A stretch of 64,000 bases of DNA from contig JAJFZO010000165.1 in assembly GCA_021397835.1 (NCBI GenBank), forward strand, positions 1,736,001-1,800,000, written 5' to 3'. Positions 23,245-36,319 of the stretch are shown here, piece after piece; the stretch's first letter is position 1; every line of letters begins with the position of its first letter. Made by a program: the position numbers and the translations under genes. The notes beneath the pieces are model-generated. The model had not been told where the DNA came from. It searched no databases and was given only the letters and a program-made list of their open reading frames with translations. This DNA comes from Moringa oleifera. Lineage: Eukaryota > Streptophyta > Magnoliopsida > Brassicales > Moringaceae.

Positions 23245-26200
23245 TAAAACAATTTTTATGAGTTTTACCCCGCCTACTTACCCGTTCAAATCTTCACAAA
23301 AACTCGTTACAATCAAATCCTTCAAAATCTCATCTTACTACTTCAATCTGTCTAGAAGGTTAATAGTTTTTTTTAAGCTAAAATAGTTTTCTATTATACT
23401 TCATTTAGAGAAAGAAAACAAAAGAAAAGACTTGTGGCTTCACTATGTGATTGTCATTAATAAAATAAAAAGGAGAAGATAAAGGTTAAAGCTGTGGGTT
23501 AATATCACATCAAAGTTTGCCTTGGATTACTACTAAAGTTGGAAAGGAATTAGTGAGGTTAAGTGATGACTTTAGAGAGAGAGAATGGCGGTTCTAGTTT
23601 TACTTTAGTGGTGTGGTAATAATCAGAAGAGAAAGAAAAGGTTAGGGAGAAAAAAGAGTGTAAGGTTGCTTGATACCACAACATAGTAGCTTTTTACTGT
23701 GCTGTTAGATCAAGAGAGAAAAAAGTGAAGGCTTGTCCTTTGTGTAAGTAAATGAAAATGATGCTTATAATCCAAATATAGGTTATCATAAAAGTTAATA
23801 ATTTAGGTCTTTTTTTTTTTAAGAAAGAGAAAGTTTTTAACCTAATTGTGGGAATTAACTCTAAATATTTTATAAGATTTTAGTGATTAATTCGCTAGAA
23901 TTTGGCGGCTATAGTCTTATTTTGCTTGCATCATTGGTTCAGAAGGAACTGATAATCAAAGGCTAGCCATCTACCCAATACCTCTCTCTTTTTTTTTTTT
24001 TTCCTCATTATGGAATAACACGCTAGTTTCGACTTGAACTTTCTTTATGAGATTCATCAAATTGCCTAATCCTTTAAATCACTTTCATTTCTATGCAGTT
24101 TGTCTTAAAGTTACTTTAGACCATTACAATGTCGCTTTAAATAAGGATTTTTTCAAATAAAAACACAAACCAATTGTCTTATCCCCTAATATCCCAAATC
24201 TCTCTTTAGAAAAATATTGTTTTTGATAGTGTTTGTTCAATTGAGGTATACAATTCATTTGGGTAAGTTGATTTCATCATGTTTGAGTTGACTTGTTCAT
24301 TTATTTATCTTTATTTTCAAATTTTGAAATTTTTAGAATATTGCTAGTTTTTTTTTTTGTAAAATAAGAGAATATTAAAAGCTAATATGAGAATCAACAT
24401 TGAGGTAAGAACTTTAAATTTATAATTTTAGCAAATCTTTTTTTAGTTTTTATCATAAATCTATATTGTATTTGTGTAATTTTAGATTTTAAATTAGCTA
24501 TTGATATTAAAAACTTAATTTATAAATTAGTCAACAAATTGGATATGGTAATTATATTAAATAATTTGGGGAACATTTGAATTTGGTGATTGCCAAGCTC
24601 TACACATTCATGTATAGTGTTTTTGATTCTTTGGCGTATGATCCTTGAGCCAATTTGTATGTGACCATATCCATGTGAGTAAAGTATTTCTACTTATATT
24701 AGTATATATTTTTGGACTTGCAAGAATTATTGATTATTTCTTGTGTTGGGTTTTTTGGAATGTTCTTGACTAGCGATATGTTGTCAAGTGATAAAACGAA
24801 TTGTAAAAATATTATTTTGCTAGATTATTTATAATGAAAACTATATGTAATATTAGATATAATTATTTCAAAAAATATAACATTTAAATTATTTAAATAT
24901 AGTGTCCACATATGCTTTCTAACATTAAATGTGAATAATTAGTGATTAAGTAATTGAGAGACATTATCAATAAATATAATAATAACATGCCATCATCAAA
25001 AAAATTATGTTTTTAGATAATTATTTATATAATCACTATGATTATTGTAAAGTTTAATTTTATTAATTTTTTTTATTTTTCTTAAATATAGCTAATAGTT
25101 ATGGATGTCTACACTTAATTCAAACTTCATGAGGTTAAAGATGAGCATCAGTTGTGTATATGAAGCATTATGTTAGGCATTTATTAAAGTAACCGTGAAG
25201 GATTTGTTCTTTAAGTTTTTCAATGGACATCTTAATTGTTAGAATTTTTATATTTGTATTTGAACTTATTTTTGTAAAAATAGTGATGAATTTATAAATT
25301 GATTTTTCTCATCTTTTGGTATATCATTGCAATATAATTTATGTGCAAATTTGATGCAATATATTATAATGTAATGCCAAAAGTGTAATGTCGAAATGTG
25401 TTTTGATGAAAGAAATGATTATTATATATTATATTATATTATAACTTTTTGAAAAAAATTTGAACACTACATTAAAGTATGTTGATAGAATAAGTGTTGG
25501 TGTATTTTATTATATTAAAATTTTGTAAATAAACTTTCACTATAATTAATTGAGTTGTACTATATTTACCTGAATATACTTTAATTTAATTGCTTAAAAA
25601 AGGATGTTGATATATGTAAAAGAAAAAATATATTGATATTTATAAAGGAAGTAATATATTTTACTATATTTTGATTATACATCAATAGGTGCGATAGTAT
25701 ATGAAATATAGCCATTCAAAAGTTGGTGTGATTGTAGAAATTAGTCTATAATTAAGAATGCATGACCAATAGTAATTAATTTAATATTGTTTAAAACATA
25801 GTTGTTTGCTGTCAAGAATTATGCCTTTTTCTTTAAACTTATTAAAAAAATTTTAAAAATAAAAGTAAGATTATTGAATTAAAAAAATATATAACACAAC
25901 ATTATAAAATTATATGATCATTGAGATTACTAATTTTAAAAAAGAATTAAAAATTAAAAACATAAAATTGTCAGTTCATTTAAAAATCAATTAACAATTA
26001 TTGTTTAATTATTAATAATAATAATAAATTATAAAATTATAATAAAAATTATTAATATATTTAGTAGTCCATTGAATTTGAAATACGAGTGATGATTATT
26101 ATTATTGAAATAAAAAACCTTAATAAATTTTTTAAAAAATTATAAATTAATGGTCACCGTTTCTTAAACTAATAATGGAAATGCTCATAACTAACAATTA

Positions 26201-28760
26201 TTTTCATTTTTGTCTTTGGATTGAAAATCGATGTAATTTTTTTGTTCATTTTTAATGTTATTAATATAATCATTGAATAGCCCATAAAAATCTTTTTTAA
26301 CTACCAATAAAAATGCATTTTACTGTAATGATTTAAGTACTTTGTTGCATACCTTCATTTCTTTTAACAATATCCAAGAAGGAAAGCAGTCAACATTTTT
26401 TTCTTTGCTCGAAAATGTTTTCACATGCATGTGAAAAACTCATGAACTTCAAGCTTCAATCTTTTGCTTGCATGTAGATTATGAGGATGTTAAATAGTTG
26501 GATAAATTTCATATAAAATCTTGATATTTATCTCATATTATCAAACAAACTTTAATGTTCAAAAATAGATAAATTGAAGCCAGATTTCTCAATTTAGTTT
26601 AAATTGGATCTCGATTCAAATGACTATAAAAAATTAAGGATATTTTCATTATTAAAATACCTAAAATTGACCCAAATAAATTCTATACTACATCTTGAGT
26701 CCATCTTTCAAATTTGAATAATTTTCAAATCATGAGCTTTTTTTTTTGAATTTTGAAAATTTTCACCCTATAAATTTTTTTAAAAAAATTTCATTGCTAA
26801 AAAATTTTGTTTTTGTTTTTGTGCTAATAACTTAAATATTTTTTTACATCCACAAAAATTTCAAGTCAAAATTTATTGTATAAAGTCTCCAATTTGAATA
26901 TCTCTATTTTTTTAATTTTTTAATAATATTCAATTTAGTTCAAATTAGTAGATTAGAGTTCAATTTTTCATTTTTTGAATATCAAAGTTTATTTGGTAAC
27001 GCAAGATGAACGTCAAGGTTTTATATAATGTTTTTTCGAAATAGTTAGTAATGTGAAAATTAGTTATTATTTATGAAGGCATATGAATATGGATAATTAT
27101 GCAGTTGCCAAAATTGGTTTTGCATTCATGGTTATGCAACTAGGACTGTTGAGCATAAAATCTAGTATTTTCAGTTAAAAATCAAGCTTCTTTTATGTTA
27201 ACATTATATTTGTTTTTCTCTATTCATCATGTGTTGAATTTGTTCTTTTTACTTATTATTATTGTTAAAAAATGACTCAAAGAATGTTAGAGAGAGAAAG
27301 ATTACTCATATGGCAGTTTAGTGAGAGAAAACTTAAAAATTACTTGGGTATGGTATGTGATGAAAAAAATTCGTCTAAAATTTTTACAAAATAAATTAAG
27401 AGTGGGCAAGCATTGAGGTGTCTTGTGGGATCACATTGATGCTTAAGTTGGTAAGAAATTAGCAATGTGAGATTAATAAAACAAAGTTACTTCTAAAATA
27501 AGGAGCATGCTTGAGACATTTATAAGAATTTGAGGTAGGACTAACCTTTTTGAAGCTTCTAGAGAAAATCGTCAATGCGAATAAGAGCAAGAATCTTAGG
27601 TTAGGTGGCTAGTTTGTTAAGGCAAGTGTGATTGTATGAGTTTCCTACTCTTCTTAGATACTTTTAAGGTTAAAGACAACTTGGTGATACAATTTAACTA
27701 ATAACTATTGGGATTGGCTAGTTAGATGTCAACTAATGTGGCCCATTTAGGGCTAGTTATTTTTATCACATGAGGCTAACTTCAATAGCTTCTAGACTGG
27801 ACCATAATAATTGTTAGGTTCATCCTATGTATTTTAAGGCCTAATCTATTGATAGTATCTCAATAATATCATTGTTTTACATGTGATTAATTGGTGTTGA
27901 TGGGCTTCAAATAAAAGCTTCATACTGATACTTATTTTACCATCATAAAAAAAAGCACCCTATTCTTACTATTTGGCGAAAATGTAAATGATCAGTCAAA
28001 TAAAATAAGCAAAATTATATAGTTTCTTGTTAGCTTTCATTTCTCATTTGTATCTTAATCATATTTTTGTATTAATTTTTGATGTTGCCATGGTAATCTT
28101 TTACTATTCTTTGTTGATGAAGTGATGCTATGACGTTTTCAAGTTACTTGTTTGTCATCAATATTTTAAAATTCTAGTTAGCTCAAAATTTAAAACTTAC
28201 TTGTCAATGTTTAACCATAGACGTTTGGATTCCAAGGTCAATAGCTTATTTAGTTCAGGCTATATGATATCTAAGTCTTTTACTTGATCTTGAAAACTTC
28301 TTTGATTATGTCAAAATCTTTAGGTGCTTGTTTGATTGTCTCAAGATCTCTAGGTAAACTCAAGATTCTTGTGTGCCTGGTTGTTTTGTTGGGGTTTATT
28401 TAAGGAAAACATAAAGTTTAATGTTTCATATGAATTTTGTTCTATTATCATTTAAATAATAATCTATCATATATATTTTTTCTTGTATTAAATATACAAT
28501 ATAATCATGATATCACTCTTTCGTTTTGAATTTTAAATAAATTATTAAAAATGATTTTGATGTGAGATTGTAATTCCAACATATGTATAATATTATCAAA
28601 GAATTTATTCCTTTAATTTAACAAATATTAGAAGAAAAATTAAAAGTAATATTTTTTTTTTTAAAAGGAAAGCTTACCACCCAATTATACGATGCTAAAT
28701 ATCTCATAGCTTAAATTCACTTATGTTATTAATTTAGGGCATAGCAACAATGATTAATTA
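23245..28760. other. AT-rich region without recognised genes
   Basis: About 5.5 kb of strongly AT-rich sequence with dense stops on both strands. There are only simple runs, such as an ATATT run near 25,425-25,445 and poly-T stretches near 23,810 and 23,990. The stretch 27,270-28,400 is somewhat less AT-rich and reads like transposon non-coding DNA, but no pairing repeat was found. Confidence 0.4.
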
Positions 28761-28767
28761 TTGGTGT

Positions 28768-29112
28768 TGTTATAGAATAAAAAAAATGGTTGTAAAAAAA
28801 CTAATACTAATAAGAGAAAGACTTAAGAAACTTACAACACTAATAACAAAGAATAATCTTCCTTTTCATTAATGTTTCTTGTAGTGAACATGTAACTTTA
28901 CATCCTTTATTTATAAGCACTTTCATCAACATTGAAAAGATATAAATCAATGGTATCATCAGATGGTGCAATTAGTGTACACTATGGGAAGACGAAAGAG
29001 TACAAAGATGGTGAGATGTTACAATTAATGCCAAAAGTTGTTGCTCAAGGGGGTTTCTCTTGGAAATGGAGAATGAGTGGACATTTATAAATTGATTACA
29101 ATATTTATAACA
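28768..29112 (-). repeat. copia 3' LTR
   Basis: Aligns over its length with 32,576-32,919. Shared blocks include CAACTTTACATCC-like sequence, TTATAAGCAC, TTCATCAAC, AATTAGTGTACA, GGTTTCTCTT and GATTACAATATTTA. It differs at roughly one base in four to five, so insertion is old. Confidence 0.88.
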
Positions 29113-29189
29113 CTCCTCCTTGGATGTCCATACATGAAGAATATGTCTCATTAAAACCTTTACCAAGAAGAAAAACCTGTGAAAAAAAA

Positions 29190-32100
29190 ATCTTAGTGAA
29201 AAAAGTACACTATTCTTGTATAAATACCCATTGATAATCTGCCTCATTAAAAACCTTGCCAGGAAAAAAACCAATGGGAAAAACAATAGTCAAAGAAAAA
29301 AGAGTATAGTGTGTATTAACTCTCTCTCATCATTATATCAGATCCTTATGTCGATGCATATGTATACCCTTTCAATTTCTCAAACCATAAAGTTGGTAAT
29401 GCTTTGATAAATAAGTATGCCAAATTATCATAAGAAGGAATCTATTATACATTAATGTCATCATACTTTTGAGATCATGAGTAAAACAAAAATTTGGTAA
29501 GGTATATTTGCTCTATCTCCTTTAATGTATCCTTCCTTTAATTGAGCTACACATACAACATTATCTTCATATAGTGTTGTAGGGATGGTGTTGATTTCTA
29601 ATAAGCCATGTATCTTATGGACGTGTTGAATCACTTTGATCTCAATCATACGTATTCTCGGCTTACTTCGTAGATTGCAAGAATCTCAGCATGGGTTTGA
29701 AGAAGTAATTAGAATAGTTCACTTTGTTAAACATATGATATAATAGTACCACCATAAATGAATAAATAACGTTATCTAAGATCAACCCTTATGTGGATTA
29801 GATAAATATATTACATCGGCATAACCAGTTAATTATGTCACAGATTTATTAAAATAAAATAACCACATGTCAATTATTTCTTGAAGGTAATGAAGAATGT
29901 GTTTAATCCCATTCTAATGTTTTTGTGTTAAAGAAGAATTGTATCTTGCTAACAAATTTATTGAAAAGTTATTGGGTCATGTATTATTTGAAAAATACAT
30001 TAGTGCACCAATTGCATTAAGATATGGTACTTTAGGACCTAGCATTTCTTTATTATTTTCTCGAGGCCTAAAAAGATCATTCTTCGCATCGGGTGATCTA
30101 ACAATCATTATAGTACTTAATTGATGTGCTTCATCCATATAAAATCACTTTAAAACCTTTTTTGTGTAACCAAATTGATGAATAAGAATTTTATCAACAA
30201 GATGCTCTATTTGTGGACTTAGATAAAACTTTATCTCCCTTAAGTCTTTCATCTTAATTTTCAATAATTTATTACCTTATCAACGGTATCTATAATATTT
30301 ATGTCATTAACCTATACTGCAATTATAATAAATATAAAATCAGACTTTTATATAAAAATGCATGGCCAATTAAGATTATTCTTATATCATTCCTTTAATA
30401 AACAATCACTAAGACAATTATATCACATGTGTCCAGTTTGTATTAACCCATATAGAGACTTTCATAATTTAAATGGAATACATTTCCTAAGAACTCAAAT
30501 TATATGCTTCAGGCATTTTAAATCCTTTAGGGATTTTTATGTAAATATCACTAACAAGTAAACCATATATATAAGTTGTAACTATATCCACAAAATACAT
30601 TTCTAGATTTTCATGAACTGATAGACTGATAAGAAATCTTAGTGTAACTACATCCATCATAGGAGAATATGTGTCTTTATAATCAATACCAAGTTTTTAT
30701 GAAAAACCTTATGTAACAAATCACACTTTATATCTCACAATCTTACTTTTTTCACTCCACTTTTGCATAAAGAACCTTTTGTACCCCGTTGGTTTTATAA
30801 CCTCTAATGTTTGGATTGCTGGTCTAAATACTTCACATTTCGCAAGTAAGTCTAACTTAGTTTAAATTACGTCTATCTATTTTAACTAATCTTGTCTAGA
30901 TTGAAATTCTTCAATAAATTTTGGTTCAAAATCTTTATTTTTTATTGTAGCATCTAGTGTTACCGTATATGCAAAATTGTTGTTGACAACCATGTCTTTT
31001 CGATTCCATCTTTTTTCAGATTGGCATAATTTATTAAGACCTCAATATTTTTATCATGATCAAGTACTGAACCTCTTCTCGGGGTTTATGATTGCTTATA
31101 ACTTTGTTTGGTACACCTTTTTCTTTAATTAGAATGTTTTGATTAACAACACTTCTCTCTTTTTTTAGGATTTTTATCTTTAGAACTAGTTAGTCTGCCT
31201 CATTTTAAACAAGGGTGAGACTCATTTACTTTCATTGATCTTATAGGGGCATTAATTTGTGTTGGAGTATTTGGAGCTAGTATGTATGACTTTGTCACTT
31301 TATTTAGATCATTAAATGCATCAGGCACTTGATTGGCTATTCTTTATAAATGATTGATCTTTTGAACTTTTAGTTCACATTTTCTCATTCTTGGATATGA
31401 AAAAGCTTTTTCTTTTTTCCCTACCTTAAAGTAGAAAAATTGTCTCATTAAAGTGACAATCAGCAAATCTAGCCATAAAAAGATCACCTGTGAGGGGTTC
31501 AAGATACTTAATAATAAAAGATGATTCATATGAAATATATATTCTCTGCTTCCTTTGTGGTCTCATTTTAAAGTATTATGGTAGACCAATTACAATATTG
31601 ATTGCATAACCATATATTTGTAGATGAGAAATATTAGGTTCTTGACCAAAACATAATTACAATAAGGAGTATCTATGATATAATGTTGGCCGAATGTGAA
31701 TAAATGTTGTTGCATATAAAATGGCATGTCTCTAAGCAGATATGGGAGTTTTGTTCGCATAGGTGATGTCTAGCGATTAACTTTAGGCATTTAATAAAAG
31801 ATTTATGTAAACCGTTTTGTTTATGTACATGGGCAACTAGGTGTTCTACGATTATTCTAATTACCATGCAATAATCATTAAACATTTGAGATGTAAATTC
31901 ATTAGCCTTGTCAGGATAAATTGTCTTAATTACATGCTTTGTAAATTATGCTTGTAATCGAATTATTTGAGAAAGAAATCTCGCAAATACTATATTGCGA
32001 ATAGATAACAAATAAACATGAAATGATCAAGTTGATGCATTTATTAATGCCATAAAGTATGTAAATGGTCCACATGGCACTGAATATGTTCTAAAAAGGC

Positions 32101-32330
32101 AGGAAATTCAGTAACAACTTTAATTGGCGATGGTTTTGTAATCGTTTTTCCTTGTAAACAAGTAATACATGTGAATTCATGAGATTCAAAAATCTTTTGG
32201 TTCTTTAATGAATGCCTATGTGAAATTCTCAAGAATTGTCCTCATCATAGTTCATCCTGAGTGGCTTAATCGATCATGCCAATTAATAGAAGTGCTTAGA
32301 TTTGTAAACCTCTAGTTTACTATAGCTTTT
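29190..32330 (-). pseudogene. copia pol pseudogene (integrase, reverse transcriptase, RNase H)
   Basis: Relic of a Ty1/copia polyprotein, running right to left. Pre-integrase and zinc-binding region: about 32,040-32,330, with HSLKNQKIFES and CITCLQGK. Integrase core: 31,673-31,885, with NDYCMVIRIIVEH and HKQNGLHKSFIK. Reverse transcriptase: about 30,780 down to 30,280, with GIDYKDTYSPMMDVVT, IKIPKGF, SLYGL and a YVND in place of the usual YVDD. Post-RT region: about 29,940-30,120, with VPYLNAIGALMYF. RNase H end: 29,461-29,649, with LYEDNVVCVAQLKEGYIKGD. Frameshifts and stops separate all blocks. Open frames on the plus strand here are antisense shadows. Confidence 0.92.
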
Positions 32331-32575
32331 GTTTCAATAACACTAATATATGTATAGTATTAGCTTAGGTACCTTTTTTAATATACATTTCTTTCGTGTG
32401 ATAATAAATGTGATGCATAGATATTCATGATTGTCTTACTTGGTTTAAGAATGATATTATTAATTGTCAAGATGTAATTTCAATATCAAGATGACCTATA
32501 ATATATGATTGATAGCTAGTAATGGAATACTATCTCACTGTGATTCAAAGGATGATCAAATTCGTGCTGATAATG

Positions 32576-32919
32576 TGTTCTAAATTTTTAAAAAATGATA
32601 TTAAAAAAAATAATACTACATTAAGAAAAGTTGAGACACTTGTAACATAATAATAAGGAAGAGTAATCTTCTTTTCCATTTACATTTCTTGTTATGAATA
32701 TGCAACTTTACATCCTCTACTTATAAGCACATTCATCAACAATGAAAAGATACAAATTAATTGTATTACAAAATGATATAATTAGTGTACATCATAAGGA
32801 GAAGAAAGAGTATGAGAGTAAAAAGATATTACGAATGCTAAAAGTTGATACTTAACTAGGTTTCTCTTACAAATGAAAAATAAATAAACATCCATAAAGT
32901 GATTACAATATTTACAACA
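32576..32919 (-). repeat. copia 5' LTR
   Basis: Partner of the LTR at 28,768-29,112. On the minus strand it ends in CA at 32,576, followed at once by CATTATCAGCACGAA, the position of a primer-binding site. I did not assign the priming tRNA. Confidence 0.88.
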
Positions 32920-32924
32920 TGTGT

Positions 32925-34740
32925 AAATTTATTCATAATTTTCAAGTAGTGTATTTTTCATTACTATAAATCATAGTAAAAATTAGTTTTTATGAATGTC
33001 ATACAATATTGTTGTAACAATCTAATATATATGACTAAGTGAAAAACTTTATTGCACTCTTATTGCATTCAAATTAGACAGTAATTGCATAAAATTTTTT
33101 TCATTGTTCAAAAATATTTATAATAATGTTGATAAAATTATCTTAAAATATTTAAATAAACATTCAAATTATTTTAATATCACAAAGTTTTATAACAAAA
33201 TAATTGACTAATAGACTCATAATACATTTTAACACTCATTTACAAGTGCAAATTTATCTATTGTTAAAATAATATTAACATTTTAATTAATTTTAAAATA
33301 TTAAATTTATAATTTATAAATATTGATAAAAATTATTAAAAGTATTTATGTTTGAAATTATTAACTTCATTCTCTATATCTATTTTATTACTTATTTATG
33401 TTTTTTTCAAAATAATATTTTTTATTATTATTGGTAAAATAAATTTTAATATATATTTTTTCTTTGTGTGCTTAAACTAATAGATATTATTTGGCTTTTA
33501 AAATAATGTCAACTAAAATAAATAATTACAATAATTATTATTATCATCAAATTTATTATTAATTATTTTATATTTAAAATAACTCCCTAATAATACGAAC
33601 TCAAAGTCACTGATATTAGTAATTAATAAAATATAATGATATGTATATATGGTCCAGATAATGTTTTTATTAATGTTTATAATTCATTAAAGGTTTTAAT
33701 TTATTTACTTAAAAAACAACAAAGAATCTATCACATGAGATAGAATCATGCCAGGCCAACTGGCCAAGGATAAGATCCAACATTATCTATATCAGTTAGT
33801 TTTGCATTTGTTCTTGAAGGTCATTTAGTTTTTATAATTTATCATTAAATTATAATGAATAATTGTTTTTCAAATTTGTAAAAAAGTTTACTTATATAAA
33901 GATGGATATATAAAAATATTTATAGATAATTAATTAATCTTATATTTAATCATATAATATTTCATCATGATTTTTAAATAAACATAAATGAAAATTATAT
34001 TTTAATTAAATAATTTTTTAAATTTACTTAGATTTAGATAGTAAATATTTTTAAATGACTTTGATTCTTACAATGGTGTTCATATGATACTAATTTAAAA
34101 CTTATGCAAATGTAGAGGAATAGTTAATATTTCATTTTAATTTTAATTTAGTATTGTACATACATTTTATAAAATAAAAATTATATATATTATAGTTTAA
34201 AATAATAATTTTTAGTATCATTATAATTTAATAAAATTTTTCACATTATACTTTTTGGATGTGGAAGAGTTTGAAATTTTTGAAACTGGATGCTTTTTTT
34301 CACCTAATTATTGATAACAATAAAAAACTGAGTTTTGATCTCATGATATTCATTACAAGCAAAAGATTAGATTTACATTAAATTAAAATTTGAAAATGGT
34401 TTAGTAAATTTTATGAAATTAATATAAGCAATAAAAATTTTTAGATAAATTTCAATATTATACCAGGAACTTAGTTCAAAAGTTTATTTTAACATCAATT
34501 GAAGGAGATTTTTTAGAGTTTTCATTGCACTAGTCCATGATCAAAATATCTAATGAAGGATACATCTCAATAAGCCATTGTTTAATCTATGTGCTCGTTC
34601 ATAAATTGTTACAAAATAAACAATGCATTTTAGTTCGAAGTCATTAGATTTTGAGAATTTTTCAAGACTGTATAGTACATTTTATACCATCTAATTCTAA
34701 CTCCATTTTTAATTTTCATGCCAAACACGCTATTTTCCAC
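32925..34740. other. AT-rich region, nothing recognised
   Basis: Very AT-rich with dense stops. No repeat pair or coding similarity seen. Confidence 0.4.
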
Positions 34741-34777
34741 TCTTAGTGAGTTAAGCACAACTTCACTGTCAAAAATT

Positions 34778-35424
34778 TATTTATGCAACAATTTTAGTTT
34801 TTGTTTTTTTGTTTGGAAACTTAGCTTTTCATTGGAATGAGCTTTAATGTCTCTAAAGTCGCAAACAACTTGATCAATGGATACATTGATAATAGACCAA
34901 ACCTGCAGCAAAATAGAGAATGTGAAGATTTAAATAAATGTAAACAACATGCCAATAATAAGCTTAAATCAAAATGTTACCAAGATTTGCAGTTAAATAA
35001 GCTCTTTCTATAACCACTCTTCTCGATCACAAGCTATTAAAACACATCTCATCAATAGGAAGTAACATGCAACAAAACAACTCTAAAACTACTCGATCAC
35101 TCAAAATGGAATTTGACACATGAACATTGCAAATAGAAGTACAACAATTATTTTTAGATTTGGATCCACTAAAAGATGAGCCTTTGGTTACTATAATTTA
35201 GAGAACTCATCAACATGGGATTAGACCAAGAAGACTTATAAGTAAAAAGCTTTTTTTTTTTTTCAATGGTAACAAGAGATCGACAAAACTGGTGAAGGAG
35301 TAGATTTACCATGAGTTTTCTTGGATGGAAGAGCAAAGGTCATTTCTAATGAAAAGGCCTTTCGCTTGGAGCCAAAATTGTAACAAACCCTTTTAATGGC
35401 ATCTATATCAACCTTAGTAGCCAT
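34778..35424 (-). pseudogene. possible two-exon gene relic of unknown function
   Basis: On the minus strand an ATG at 35,424 opens MATKVDIDAIKRVCYNFGSK and continues KRKAFSLEMTFALPSKKTH to a plausible donor CATG|GTAAAT at 35,310/35,309. About 400 bp on, TTTTGCTGCAG (ending 34,904) is a strong acceptor, and the next sequence is open for 41 codons: VWSIINVSIDQVVCDFRDIK, then AHSNEKLSFQTKKQ, to a stop near 34,778. However, exon 1 ends in phase 1, while exon 2 is open only in phase 0, so this splice does not keep the frame. It is either a decayed gene or chance. I do not recognise the protein. Confidence 0.25.
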
Positions 35425-35869
35425 TAAAATGGGTCAATATTACTAAAGCTTTTTATGGTTAAGACAAAAAAAAGAACTAAATGTCATGATGAGGCTGAAA
35501 ATTAACCTAAAAGTAAAAATTTTGTTTTAATTTTTAACTTTAATTCTTTTGAACTGGGTTCTTTCAATTTTAGCAATAATAAAAGAATAAAGTTGTCATC
35601 AATTTTTCTTATGATGGGATTGTTCACTATTTTTTGAGAAGAAAGAAAACAAAATAAATCAAAAACAAGGCATCGATTTTTTATCATTAATATTTTAAGA
35701 TTAAGAGTCGATTATGGGTGGAGAAGGATTAGTACCCTTACAACATCAATTGATTGGTATTGGTTGAGAAAAATCATTTTAGATGAACAAATGTTAATCA
35801 AATTTGAAATTTATTCTTAATTGTGATATGAATATGGCATAAATTGAACATAAACATCACAAAAGAAAT

Positions 35870-35908
35870 TTGGATATATATGTGTGTGTGCATGTGTGTG
35901 TGTGTGGA
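35870..35908. repeat. (TG)n microsatellite
   Basis: Short TA run followed by an interrupted TG dinucleotide tract. Confidence 0.9.
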
Positions 35909-35914
35909 CAATAT

Positions 35915-36315
35915 TGACTAGGCTTTTGCCTCCCTCATCCTTTCTAACACAAAATCAATTTCAAGATGAGAAAGAGAAGCTATTGCATCGGCCCTTCTTT
36001 ATCAAAACTTTACTTTGAATAAAATAAAATAATGCTAAAATTAAAGATCATGACCATTTTTATAAAAAGAAAGTGTCGATGAGGCTTTTGCTTCCATCTC
36101 TATTCCCAAAACAAGATAATTTAAATGGGATCAAGAAAGGAGCTTTTGCATCAGTTTCCTCAATCCAAAATTCATTTTAGTATGTTATGTAATATTATGT
36201 CATGAAAACTTCCATACAACTTCTGTCTACATACCCATTTTCAAAAATAAGACAATTTGATTTCACAGTAGTGATATCAGGCTCTTGCATTAACCTCACT
36301 ATTCTGAAATTCTTT
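35915..36315. repeat. loose tandem repeat around a GGCTTTTGCATC box
   Basis: A box like GAGGCTTTTGCATC, followed by a CCTC/CTATT segment and AAAATTCATTTT-like sequence, recurs at about 35,918, 35,980, 36,075, 36,150 and 36,272. The copies are strongly diverged. Confidence 0.5.
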
Positions 36316-36319
36316 TTGG

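Larger units (their letters stand above)
28768..32919 (-). mobile_element. Ty1/copia LTR retrotransposon, gag-less and degraded
   Basis: A 4.15-kb element on the minus strand with LTRs at both ends. The 5' LTR is at 32,576-32,919, the 3' LTR at 28,768-29,112. Both are about 344 bp and begin TGTTRTAAATATTGTAATCA when read on the minus strand. A polypurine tract AAGGAGGAG directly precedes the 3' LTR. Flanking 5-mers GGTGT (28,763-28,767) and TGTGT (32,920-32,924) match at four of five positions, fitting a target-site duplication. Internal sequence goes from the 5' LTR almost directly to pre-integrase; gag and protease are missing. Confidence 0.9.

Noticed and set aside
28972..30561. Several plus- and minus-strand frames of 60-104 codons as genes
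   Set aside because: They are LTR sequence or antisense of the copia pol pseudogene, which reads on the minus strand.
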